Positions 1 to 5,952 of a stretch of DNA of 8,230 bases are shown one piece after another. Every line of letters begins with the position of its first letter. The first letter of the stretch is position 1. A program made the position numbers and the translations under genes. Origin of the DNA: Frankiales bacterium (GTDB taxonomy: Bacteria > Actinomycetota > Actinomycetes > Mycobacteriales > SCTD01); NCBI GenBank assembly GCA_025464915.1, contig JAODNF010000437.1, positions 1 through 8,230 of the forward strand. The letters run 5' to 3'. The notes beneath the pieces were generated by a model. That model was not told the DNA's origin, searched no databases, and saw only the letters and a program-made list of their open reading frames with translations.

Positions 1-363
1 CTGGCGCCGCTCGACGACCCGGGGGTCCGCAGGGACGTGGGCCGGCTGGCCGCCCGCGTCCACGTGAACGACTTGATGAGCAAGGCCGCCCAGTCACGCA
101 TGGTCGCTGGCACCGAGGACCCCGTCGACGCGCCTGGGGGCAAGGTGTTCTTCAGCGAGCTCAACCTCGAGCTGGTGGAGCTTGGCGTCCGGTTGCAGGG
201 GGCGCAGGGCGCCCTCGTCGAGGGCGACGAGGACGTGGCGGCGGGCGGGTGGTGGCAGGACGCCTACCTCTACGCTCGGGCCTTCACGATCGCCGGAGGT
301 GCCAACGAGGTGCTGCGCAACGTCATCGCAGAGCGCGCGCTCGGCCTCCCACGGGAGGCCTGA
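1..363 (+). CDS. Acyl-CoA dehydrogenase, C-terminal end (partial)
   Basis: This is the 3' end of a gene that enters the window in frame 1; 120 codons remain before TGA. Acyl-CoA dehydrogenases use FAD to introduce a double bond between C2 and C3 of acyl-CoA thioesters in the cytoplasm. The visible part is the C-terminal helical domain. Its last 30 residues carry the family hallmark YARAFTIAGGANEVLRN followed by VIAERALGLPRE, matching the usual R-x-x-T-I-x-G-G-x-x-E-I-x-R-N...LGLPRE ending that contributes to FAD binding and the dimer interface. The flavin fold and the catalytic base lie outside the window or cannot be placed, so chain-length preference and true substrate cannot be judged. The stop overlaps the start of the next gene by one base (TGATG), so the two are almost certainly co-transcribed and translationally coupled. 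Confidence 0.93.
   Translation: MAPLDDPGVRRDVGRLAARVHVNDLMSKAAQSRMVAGTEDPVDAPGGKVFFSELNLELVELGVRLQGAQGALVEGDEDVAAGGWWQDAYLYARAFTIAGGANEVLRNVIAERALGLPREA
353..358 (+). promoter_or_regulatory. Ribosome binding site of crotonase A
   Basis: GGGAGG lies within the last codons of the acyl-CoA dehydrogenase gene and ends 4 bases before the ATG at 363. It supports that ATG over the in-frame upstream candidate at 249, which would overlap the preceding gene by more than 100 bases. Confidence 0.7.
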
Positions 364-1133
364 TGTACTCCACCGTCGACTACGACGTGGCCGAGCACGT
401 CGCCACCGTCACCTTGAACCGGCCGGACAAGCTGAACGCCTTCAACCAGCAGATGCTGGACGAGTTCCGCGACCTGTGGCCGCGCATCCAGCGGGACGAC
501 GACGTGCACGCCGTCGTGCTGCGGGCCGCGGGGGAGCGGGCCTTCTGCACGGGGGTCGACGTCGCTGAGGGCATCGACCTGCCCGACAACGTCTGGTCGC
601 AGGACGATCCGGGCGCGGCGCTGGGCCCGCGGGCGAACCGCTGCTGGAAGCCGGTGGTCGCGGCGGTGCACGGCATGGTGGCGGGTGGGGCCTTCTACTG
701 GCTCAACGAGGCCGACATCATCATCAGCGCCGAGGACGCGCAGTTCTTCGACCCCCACGTCTCCTACGGCATGACCTCCGCCCTCGAGCCCATCGGCCTT
801 GCCCGGCGCATCCCGCTCGGTGAGGTGCTGCGCTGGGCACTCATCGGCCTCGACGAGCGGATGTCCGCGCAGCGGGCGCTCCAGATCGGCCTCGTGTCGG
901 AGCTGGTGCCGTACGCGGGCCTGTGGGGCCGCGCCGCTCAGATCGCGGCCATCATCGCGGCCAAGCCACCCGTGGCGACGCAGGGGACCGTCCGGGCCAT
1001 CTGGGAGTCGCTCGACCTCCCGCGCTCGGTCGCGCAGGCCCAGGGCCTGGGTTACACCCAGCTCGGCAACCCCGTCGGGATGGCGCAGGTCGAGCGCGAC
1101 GGGTTCACCAGGCCGAGCTGGACGCTGCGCTAG
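363..1133 (+). CDS. Crotonase A (enoyl-CoA hydratase/isomerase family), atypical active site
   Basis: A 256-residue protein of normal length for a single-domain crotonase. Visible family marks are the substrate loop RPDKLNAF (residues 20-27), the first oxyanion-hole segment ERAFCTGVD (58-66) and the second oxyanion-hole segment KPVVAAVHGMVAGGAFYW (96-113). Aligned by eye with rat enoyl-CoA hydratase, the catalytic Glu144 position is Tyr112 and the Glu164 position is His132 (in DPHVSYGM), so both canonical glutamates are missing. Glu142 in ALEP lies nearby and might act instead; this is inference. The CoA-binding scaffold and oxyanion hole look intact, so an active enzyme on an acyl-CoA is plausible, but hydratase activity should not be assumed: isomerase, hydrolase or C-C cleavage are alternatives. 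The ATG at 363 follows a good ribosome binding site and overlaps the upstream stop, placing the gene in an operon with the acyl-CoA dehydrogenase. Confidence 0.92.
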   Translation: MYSTVDYDVAEHVATVTLNRPDKLNAFNQQMLDEFRDLWPRIQRDDDVHAVVLRAAGERAFCTGVDVAEGIDLPDNVWSQDDPGAALGPRANRCWKPVVAAVHGMVAGGAFYWLNEADIIISAEDAQFFDPHVSYGMTSALEPIGLARRIPLGEVLRWALIGLDERMSAQRALQIGLVSELVPYAGLWGRAAQIAAIIAAKPPVATQGTVRAIWESLDLPRSVAQAQGLGYTQLGNPVGMAQVERDGFTRPSWTLR

Positions 1134-1146
1134 CCGTACGGCCAGC
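1129..1146. terminator. Possible weak bidirectional terminator hairpin between convergent genes
   Basis: The sequence GCTAGCC-GTAC-GGCCAGC forms a 7-pair stem with one mismatch and a 4-base loop. It starts in the last codons of crotonase A and fills the 15-base gap to the stop of the convergent surface-protein gene. There is no T-run on either side, so intrinsic termination is uncertain. Position is the main argument. Confidence 0.3.
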
Positions 1147-1148
1147 GA

Positions 1149-2771
1149 TCACCGCTTGAGCGACCGCCATCGCCGCAGGACGACCGCCGTGCCCGCGATC
1201 AGGCACAGCGCGACCAGCGCCAGCGCGCGGCTGGCGCCCGTGGCCGCCAGCCCCGGGAGATGATGCGGTGCCCCGGCCGTAGGCGGTCGGGGAACGGTGG
1301 GCGGCGAGCCGACGAGGCTCGCAGCGGGGTACTGCAGCGTGCCGACCACGCCCATCACCGTGCTGTCGACCGGGAGGTCCGGAGACCCGGCCACGCAGTG
1401 AAGCGACGGCCGGCACTCGGCGGCGAAGGACGCCCACGGCCGGTGCCGAGCGTCGTAGGCCGCCCCGATGTAGTCGACGCGGTTGCCGGCGGAGAACGAC
1501 GCGCTGTTGCACAGGGCGAAGGCCCCGCTCGGGTCGTACGCGGCGCACAGCGGCTGGTGGTCCACCCTGACGGCGCCGGTGTGGAAGGTCGGCCGGGAGG
1601 ACAGCCCGTCGAGGCTCTCGGAGAGGTACCCGGTCACGGCGCCTCCCGCCCTGGGGCTGCCGTAGTAGGCGACCGTGACCTGCCCCCGCCGGCCGCCGGC
1701 AACCGCCACCCGCGACTCGCCGCCGATCCCCGGTGGTGTCACGGTGACCGGCGTGGTCCAGTGCAGGCCCCGGTCGCGCGAGGTGGCGAGCAGCACCTTG
1801 CGACGAGCGTCGATCCAGGCGAGGTAGAGGTTCCCTGCCTCGTCCTGGGCGAGGGAGTCCGACCCGAGGGCGGAAGAGCCGCCTGTGCTGCCCACCCGGA
1901 CGTAGGTCCACGACGTCCCCTCGTCCCGGCTGATGGCGACGGCGGCGTCGGAGCAGAAGGCGACGGGCAGGTAGACCGAGCCGTCCCGGGCGCCCACGGC
2001 GGAGTGCCCGGCGGTGAGGGGCAGCTGGCTGCAGGTGGGAAGATCCGGCGCGGGAAGCAGACCGGTGCCCCCCGAGGCGCCCGTGGGTCGTGCCGTCCTG
2101 CCCCCGTCCGTGGACACCACGCACGAGCGGGACGGGCCGGCGGCGATGAGAGGCCCCTGGGAGCAGAAGTAGAGCAGGTCGCGGTAGCCCGTCGTCTTGC
2201 TGGTGTCCGGTGGAGCTGTCACGAGGACGTCGTAGTCCTGGCTCACGGGGCAGCCGAACGCGGTCGAGCGCTCCCAGGTGCGGCCCTCGTCGTCGCTCCA
2301 GCTCAGGTTGCCGCCGCAGAAACCCTGGTCCTCGGAGAAGAAGAAGATGCGGTTGGTGTCGGAGTCGATGTGAAGGGCCGGGTCGCAGAAGCAGTTCTGG
2401 AGCGCATCGGGAACGCCGGTGGGCGCGGCGTCCACCCAGGACCAGGACCGGCCGGCGTCGGTGCCCCGGGCCAGGCCGACGTCGGTGAGAGCGTTCCCGC
2501 CAGGACGCACGGCAGGGCTGTACCAGAGCGCACCGCTCCGTGAGAACGCGACGCTGCTCTCCTGGCTCAGCATCCCGGTCGCGACGGTGCACGGGTACGG
2601 CAACCCTGGCCGGCTCGTTGCCGGCCCGCCCGCGAGGTACGTCGTGGCCGGGCTCGTGGCGTCGCACCCGCGCGTGGGGAAGGCGGGCTTCGCCGAAACC
2701 GCCCCGGAGGCCGTCAGCCCCGTGATGAGCACGGAGGCGAACAGGAAGGCGGAGACGCGCTGACGTGGCAC
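1149..2771 (-). CDS. Secreted Asp-box (BNR/sialidase-fold) protein with LAxTG cell-wall sorting signal
   Basis: With the GTG at 2771 the product has 540 residues. Residues 1-27 form a signal peptide: PRQR charged start, hydrophobic stretch VSAFLFASVLITGLTASGA, and a VSA|K cleavage site. The body carries Asp-box motifs (S-x-D-x-G-x-x-W) at about 103-110 (TDAGRSW), 159-166 (SDDEGRTW), 220-227 (imperfect, STDGGRT), 281-288 (SRDEGTSW) and 331-338 (SRDRGLHW), typical of BNR/sialidase-like beta-propellers. Fourteen cysteines outside the C-terminal membrane segment suggest disulfides. No FRIP-type sialidase motif was found, so sialidase activity is not supported; glycan or protein binding is possible. 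A Pro-rich linker (about 489-503) leads to LAATG (508-512), a hydrophobic span (about 514-532) and the basic tail RRWRSLKR. This is a cell-wall sorting signal of the LAxTG type known for class E sortases. GAGAAG ends 6 bases before the GTG. Reading further upstream to 2942 would bury the signal peptide and run into the neighbouring gene. Confidence 0.85.
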   Translation of the reverse strand: MPRQRVSAFLFASVLITGLTASGAVSAKPAFPTRGCDATSPATTYLAGGPATSRPGLPYPCTVATGMLSQESSVAFSRSGALWYSPAVRPGGNALTDVGLARGTDAGRSWSWVDAAPTGVPDALQNCFCDPALHIDSDTNRIFFFSEDQGFCGGNLSWSDDEGRTWERSTAFGCPVSQDYDVLVTAPPDTSKTTGYRDLLYFCSQGPLIAAGPSRSCVVSTDGGRTARPTGASGGTGLLPAPDLPTCSQLPLTAGHSAVGARDGSVYLPVAFCSDAAVAISRDEGTSWTYVRVGSTGGSSALGSDSLAQDEAGNLYLAWIDARRKVLLATSRDRGLHWTTPVTVTPPGIGGESRVAVAGGRRGQVTVAYYGSPRAGGAVTGYLSESLDGLSSRPTFHTGAVRVDHQPLCAAYDPSGAFALCNSASFSAGNRVDYIGAAYDARHRPWASFAAECRPSLHCVAGSPDLPVDSTVMGVVGTLQYPAASLVGSPPTVPRPPTAGAPHHLPGLAATGASRALALVALCLIAGTAVVLRRWRSLKR

Positions 2772-2844
2772 GAAGGACTTCTCTCGCTGGGGTAGAACAG
2801 TTAACCCATTCCTAGACCAACCGCCTGCGATGGCGCAAGGACCG
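2772..2844. other. Intergenic spacer between surface-protein and F420-type oxidoreductase genes
   Basis: A 73-base spacer between two minus-strand genes, visibly richer in A/T around 2791-2820 than its surroundings. It should hold the promoter of the surface-protein gene, but I could not fit a convincing -35/-10 pair. A ribosome binding site, GAGAGAAG, lies at 2778-2785 on the minus strand. A short hairpin (TGCG/CGCA around 2826-2837) follows the upstream gene but is too weak to call a terminator. Confidence 0.4.
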
Positions 2845-3807
2845 TCAGCTGATGAGCTCGAGCGAGGAGCGGGCGTAGGCCTCGCGGCGGCGGTGGCTGA
2901 CCAGGAAAGACGGCGGCGCCAGGTAGGTGACGTCGCGGGCAAGGGACCCCTCGCGCTTGGCCAGCATCGCCCGGGCGTCGTCGGCCGTCCCGCAGACGGC
3001 GATCTCGTGCAGCATCTCGTCGGTGACGGCAGCCTCCAGGCCCTGCATGTCGCCCTTCTTGAAGGCGGCGCGCAGCGCAGCGACCTCGGTCTCCCAGCCG
3101 TGGTGGGCGACGTAGGGGTCGTAGGTCTTCACCGTCAGGTAGAAGCCGATCATCTTGCGGCAGTCCGCGATCGCGCGCTCCGGGTTCTCGTCGTCGATCG
3201 CCGTGATGAGCCACCCGTGCTCGAGCCCGGCTCCTCCGGTGGCCGGCCGGACGACGTCGTCCCACCAGCTCCTGGTGAACAGGCCGTGGCCGATCACCCC
3301 GTCCGCCCGCTCGGCAGCGGCGGCCGCCATCCGCTTGTTGAAGCCGGCCAGCAGCACAGGGATGTCCAGCCGGCCGAGCACGGGGGCCTGCACGAGGGCG
3401 TTCACCTGGTAGAACTCACCGTCGTGCACCACGCGCTCGCCGTTCTCGGCGTGCAGCCAGGCCTTGACGGCCCCGACGAGGTCGCAGATCCGCTCGACGG
3501 GCCGGTCCGCCTCGACGCCGATCCAGTCGCGGTTGATGGAGAAGGCGGCGGAACCGAGCCCGAGGAACAGCCGGCCGGGCGCCCGCCGGTGCAGCGAGCG
3601 AAGGGCGGCGGCGTGCGCGTAGGGCGAGCGGGAGAAGGCGTAGGCGATCCCCGGGCCGACCAGCGCGGAGGAGGTGCCCAGCACCATCTCGGTCAAGGTG
3701 ACGTAGGAGTCCGTGTCGACGAACTCGCCGCTGCAGAAGGCGCCGACCCCGGCGTGCTCGGCCTCTGCCGCGACCTCGGAGCCCTGCCATGGCATCCCGA
3801 AGATCAT
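2845..3807 (-). CDS. Luciferase-like (LLM class), probably F420-dependent oxidoreductase
   Basis: A 320-residue protein with the look of the bacterial luciferase-like superfamily (PF00296), whose actinobacterial members mostly use reduced or oxidised coenzyme F420 for hydride transfer, less often FMN as monooxygenases. Visible marks are a short N-terminal beta strand (MIFGMPWQGS), the segment GRLFLGLGSAAFSINRDWIG (78-97) corresponding to the LGLG-type cofactor-binding loop, GEFYQV (130-135), and DIPVLLAGFNKRM followed by AAAAAERADGVIGHGL (148-176), which matches the IPV...R...A-x-x-ADG-x-I block of the family. Length is normal for the TIM-barrel fold. The cofactor choice is inferred from the host type rather than from a diagnostic residue. 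The start is supported by GGAGG 4 bases upstream, and no earlier in-frame start exists. The gene is divergent from the MaoC-like gene across a 49-base gap, suggesting shared control. Substrate unknown. Confidence 0.88.
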   Translation of the reverse strand: MIFGMPWQGSEVAAEAEHAGVGAFCSGEFVDTDSYVTLTEMVLGTSSALVGPGIAYAFSRSPYAHAAALRSLHRRAPGRLFLGLGSAAFSINRDWIGVEADRPVERICDLVGAVKAWLHAENGERVVHDGEFYQVNALVQAPVLGRLDIPVLLAGFNKRMAAAAAERADGVIGHGLFTRSWWDDVVRPATGGAGLEHGWLITAIDDENPERAIADCRKMIGFYLTVKTYDPYVAHHGWETEVAALRAAFKKGDMQGLEAAVTDEMLHEIAVCGTADDARAMLAKREGSLARDVTYLAPPSFLVSHRRREAYARSSLELIS

Positions 3808-3811
3808 GTCG

Positions 3812-3816
3812 CCTCC
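3812..3816 (-). promoter_or_regulatory. Ribosome binding site of the luciferase-like gene
   Basis: On the minus strand GGAGG is followed by 4 bases and the ATG at 3807. It partly overlaps the palindrome at 3814-3825, so a bound protein or a folded leader could affect both transcription and ribosome access. Confidence 0.7.
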
Positions 3817-3825
3817 ACTAGTGGA
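3814..3825. promoter_or_regulatory. Perfect 12-base palindrome, candidate operator in divergent promoter region
   Basis: TCCACTAGTGGA is a perfect inverted repeat in the 49-base region between the divergent luciferase-like and MaoC-like genes. It lies about 20 bases upstream of the predicted -10 of the plus-strand gene, in the -35 region, and inside the leader of the minus-strand gene. One bound dimeric repressor could therefore control both. The regulator is not in the window and the motif matches no operator I can name with confidence. Confidence 0.45.
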
Positions 3826-3840
3826 ATCAGTTTACCTTTC

Positions 3841-3846
3841 ATACTA
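3841..3846 (-). promoter_or_regulatory. Candidate -10 element of the luciferase-like gene
   Basis: TAGTAT on the minus strand fits the TANNNT pattern and would start transcription near 3834, giving a leader of roughly 27 bases that includes GGAGG. TAAACT at 3829-3834 (minus) is an equally good alternative, giving a leader of about 15 bases. No clear -35 was found for either. Confidence 0.3.
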
Positions 3847-3850
3847 CATT
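3845..3850 (+). promoter_or_regulatory. Candidate -10 element giving a leaderless mRNA for the MaoC-like gene
   Basis: TACATT fits TANNNT. With its last base at -7, transcription would begin at 3857, which is the G of the GTG start codon. No Shine-Dalgarno sequence precedes that GTG, which agrees with leaderless translation, common in actinobacteria. The -35 match (TGGAAT, 3822-3827, 17-base spacer) is weak and overlaps the palindrome. Confidence 0.45.
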
Positions 3851-3856
3851 CGCGGG

Positions 3857-5083
3857 GTGACCAGTGACACCTTCGGGATCCTGACGGACGAGTCCATCGA
3901 GCGCAGCCGCCTGCGCCTCGGAGTGCCGCAGCCCCAGCACAACCCCCCGCACAACATCGAGGTGAGCTGGGACGGCGCCCGGCACTTCGCCTTCGGGTAC
4001 GGCGACGACAACCCCCTCTGGTGCGACCCGGAGTACGCGGCCAAGACGCGCTGGGAGGGTCTGATCGCGCCGCCGACGTTCTTGTACACGATGGGGGAGG
4101 ATGCGGCTCCCAAGCCGGATCCTGAGACCAAGGCGATCCTCAAGGGCGATCCCTTCGCCGGGCTCGGTTCCTACCAGGCCGTCATGGAGTTCGAGTGGTG
4201 GCGGCCCCTGCGCGAAGGGGACCGGTGCCGCAAGCTCCAGGCTCAGGTCGGTGTCCAGCCGAAGCTCTCGAGCTTCGGCGGCAAGACCGTCCACGTCACG
4301 CACGACTTCCTGTACGCCAACGGCGAGGGGGAGATGCACGCGGTGCAGCGCGGCACCTGGATCAACGCCGAGCGCCACACCTCGAAGCAGCGTGCGAAGG
4401 AGAAGCTCGAGTTCCCGCCCTACAACGATGAGCAGCTCGCCGAGATCGATGCCTGCTACGCGGCCGAGACCCGTCGCGGAGGGGAGCCGCGCTACTGGGA
4501 GGACGTGCAGGTCGGCGACGAGCTGCAGCCCCGCGTGAAGGGCCCCCTCAAGACCACGGACGTGGTCGTGTGGCACATCGGCTGGGGCATGCAGCTCACG
4601 CCCCCCGGGAGCTTCCGGATCGCCTACGACGTACGCAAGAAGGCGCCGGGGCTGTATCCCGCCAACGCGCGCAACATCCCCGACACGGTGCAGCGCCTGC
4701 ACTGGGAGCCGGAGCGCGCCCAGGAGCTCGGGCTGCCGATGTCCTACGACTACGGGGCGATGCGCGAGACCTGGCTCTGCCACGCGATCACCGACTGGAT
4801 GGGCGACGACGGCTGGTTGTGGAAGCTGCGCTGCGAGCACCGCAAGTTCAACTACATCGGTGACACGACCTGGGTCCGCGGCCACGTCGTCGACAAGCCG
4901 GCGCCCCACCAGGTCGTGATCGAGCTGCGCTGCGAGAACCAGCGCGGCGAGATCACCACTCCCGGCCAGGCGACCGTGCTGCTCCCGACGCGCGACAGCG
5001 CGGTCGTGCTGCCCGATCCCCCTGCCGACACGCTCGACGGCATGGTGCAGCACGAGCTCCAGCGCTTCTCCGTCGGGGAGTGA
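3857..5083 (+). CDS. Two-domain MaoC/FAS1-like dehydratase homologue (double hot-dog)
   Basis: From the GTG at 3857 the protein has 408 residues, fitting a fused pair of hot-dog domains. The N-terminal half shows the MaoC_dehydrat_N (FAS1-like dehydratase) signature: FGYGDDNPLWCDPEYAAKT, then RWEGLIAPPTF (46-75). The C-terminal half holds MSYDYGAMRETWLCHAITDW followed by MGDDG (295-319), a conserved block of long MaoC-like proteins, with His309 and Asp313. Family members add or remove water at C2-C3 of acyl-CoA or acyl-ACP. The textbook hydratase-2 dyad (D-x-N-P-x-H) is incomplete: the His position is Trp55, usually aromatic in this subfamily, and no second copy is visible in the C-terminal half. 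The catalytic assignment is therefore open. A longer reading from 3713 or 3806 would overlap the divergent neighbour, and the predicted transcription start supports 3857. The stop overlaps the next start as GTGA, so it is coupled to crotonase B. Confidence 0.87.
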   Translation: MTSDTFGILTDESIERSRLRLGVPQPQHNPPHNIEVSWDGARHFAFGYGDDNPLWCDPEYAAKTRWEGLIAPPTFLYTMGEDAAPKPDPETKAILKGDPFAGLGSYQAVMEFEWWRPLREGDRCRKLQAQVGVQPKLSSFGGKTVHVTHDFLYANGEGEMHAVQRGTWINAERHTSKQRAKEKLEFPPYNDEQLAEIDACYAAETRRGGEPRYWEDVQVGDELQPRVKGPLKTTDVVVWHIGWGMQLTPPGSFRIAYDVRKKAPGLYPANARNIPDTVQRLHWEPERAQELGLPMSYDYGAMRETWLCHAITDWMGDDGWLWKLRCEHRKFNYIGDTTWVRGHVVDKPAPHQVVIELRCENQRGEITTPGQATVLLPTRDSAVVLPDPPADTLDGMVQHELQRFSVGE

Positions 5084-5952
5084 GCACCGCGGCAGTCTCC
5101 CTCGAGGTCGACGCCGACGGGATCGCGACGGTCTTCCTCGACCGCCCTGACAAGCTCAACGCGTTCACCGCGAAGATGATGGACGAGCTGCTCGAGGTCT
5201 TCGACCGCACCGATGCCGATGACGCAGTGAGGGCCGTCGTGGTCACCGGCCGGGGCCGCGCCTTCTGCGCCGGCGCGGACCTCTCGAGCGGTGCGGGCAC
5301 GTTCGACTACGAGAACCAGTCCGAGGCCATGGCGCTGCACGAGAACGGCGTACACCGGGACGGCGGCGGCCTGGTGACCCTCCGCATCTTCGACAGCCTC
5401 AAGCCGGTGATCGGCGCGATCAACGGTCCGGCGGTGGGCGTCGGTGCCAGCATGACCCTCGCCATGGACGCGCGCCTGGCCGTGCCGGGGGCCCAGATCG
5501 GCTTCGTGTTCGCCCGGCGCGGGCTGCCGCCCGATGCCGCCGCGTCGTGGTTCCTCCCGCGCCTGGTCGGGATCCCGCAGGCTCTCGAGTGGTGCTTCTC
5601 GGGACGGGTGTTCCTCAGCGATGAGGCGCACGAGAAGGGCCTGGTCCAGCAGCTGCACGGGCCGGAGCAGCTCCTCGCCGCGGCCAAGGCGCTGGCCCGC
5701 GCCATGACCGCGGACGCTTCCCCGGTCGCGGTGGCCCTCACCCGCCAGCTGGTCTGGCGGATGGCCGGTGCGCCGCACCCCATGCTGGCCCACCGCGCGG
5801 ACAGCCGCGGCCTGCAGGCCCAGGGCGCCCGCCCGGACGTGGCCGAGGGCGTCACTGCCTTCCTCGAGAAGCGCCCCGCCCGGTTCCCTGGCCGGGTGTC
5901 CAGCGACCTGCCGGACATGTGGGACTGGTGGTCACCCCCCGGCTTCGCCTGA
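5080..5952 (+). CDS. Crotonase B (enoyl-CoA hydratase/isomerase family), Asp-type active site
   Basis: A 290-residue crotonase-fold protein starting at a GTG that overlaps the previous stop (GTGA). Marks: RPDKLNAF (22-29), first oxyanion-hole segment GRAFCAGADL (60-68), second at KPVIGAINGPAVGVGASMT (108-126). The Glu144 and Glu164 positions of rat hydratase are Ser124 and Phe144, so this is not a classical hydratase. Instead Asp152 in ARRGLPPDAAASWFLPR sits eight residues after the Glu164 position, where dienoyl-CoA isomerase has Asp204 and 4-chlorobenzoyl-CoA dehalogenase has Asp145. This points to isomerase, hydrolase or another Asp-dependent reaction; it rests on alignment by eye. The C-terminal tail (PARFPGRVSSDLPDMWDWWS) is somewhat longer than in crotonase A. 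It forms an operon with the double hot-dog gene, so the two probably act in sequence on one acyl-CoA. Its last 21 bases overlap the end of convergent crotonase C. Confidence 0.92.
   Translation: MSTAAVSLEVDADGIATVFLDRPDKLNAFTAKMMDELLEVFDRTDADDAVRAVVVTGRGRAFCAGADLSSGAGTFDYENQSEAMALHENGVHRDGGGLVTLRIFDSLKPVIGAINGPAVGVGASMTLAMDARLAVPGAQIGFVFARRGLPPDAAASWFLPRLVGIPQALEWCFSGRVFLSDEAHEKGLVQQLHGPEQLLAAAKALARAMTADASPVAVALTRQLVWRMAGAPHPMLAHRADSRGLQAQGARPDVAEGVTAFLEKRPARFPGRVSSDLPDMWDWWSPPGFA
5932..5952. other. Tail-to-tail overlap of two convergent genes
   Basis: The stop of crotonase C (5932-5934, minus strand) lies inside crotonase B, whose TGA is at 5950-5952. Both reading frames share 21 bases, leaving no room for a terminator between the two operons, and read-through from either side would make antisense RNA of the other. 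Confidence 0.85.

Noticed and set aside
1260..2543. Long plus-strand open frame (427 codons) opposite the Asp-box gene
   Set aside because: It is an antisense shadow typical of high-GC coding DNA. The composition is rich in Arg, Gly, Ala and Val without family motifs, while the minus-strand frame has a signal peptide, Asp boxes and a sorting signal.
1105..2667. Minus-strand open frame of 520 codons overlapping the Asp-box gene
   Set aside because: It is another frame of the same strand, dominated by Arg and Pro, with no recognisable domain, and it would run into crotonase A.
1149..2771. Annotation of the Asp-box protein as a true exo-sialidase
   Set aside because: Asp boxes only indicate the propeller fold. 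No FRIP-like arginine motif or recognisable sialidase active-site set was seen.
2826..2837. Hairpin TGCG-ATGG-CGCA downstream of the luciferase-like gene
   Set aside because: Only four strong pairs and no T-run, too weak to call a terminator.
3713..3856. Longer N-terminus for the double hot-dog protein (starts at 3713 or 3806)
   Set aside because: It would overlap the 5' end of the divergent luciferase-like gene and translate through the promoter region. The added residues look non-coding, and the FAS1-like domain begins well after 3857.
2830..3867. Plus-strand open frame (345 codons) opposite the luciferase-like gene
   Set aside because: Low-complexity shadow frame. The minus-strand product is a clear luciferase-like protein with a GGAGG ribosome binding site.
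3839..5053. Minus-strand open frame (404 codons) opposite the double hot-dog gene
   Set aside because: Shadow frame rich in Val, Leu, Arg and Gly without motifs, opposite a gene with conserved MaoC-type segments.
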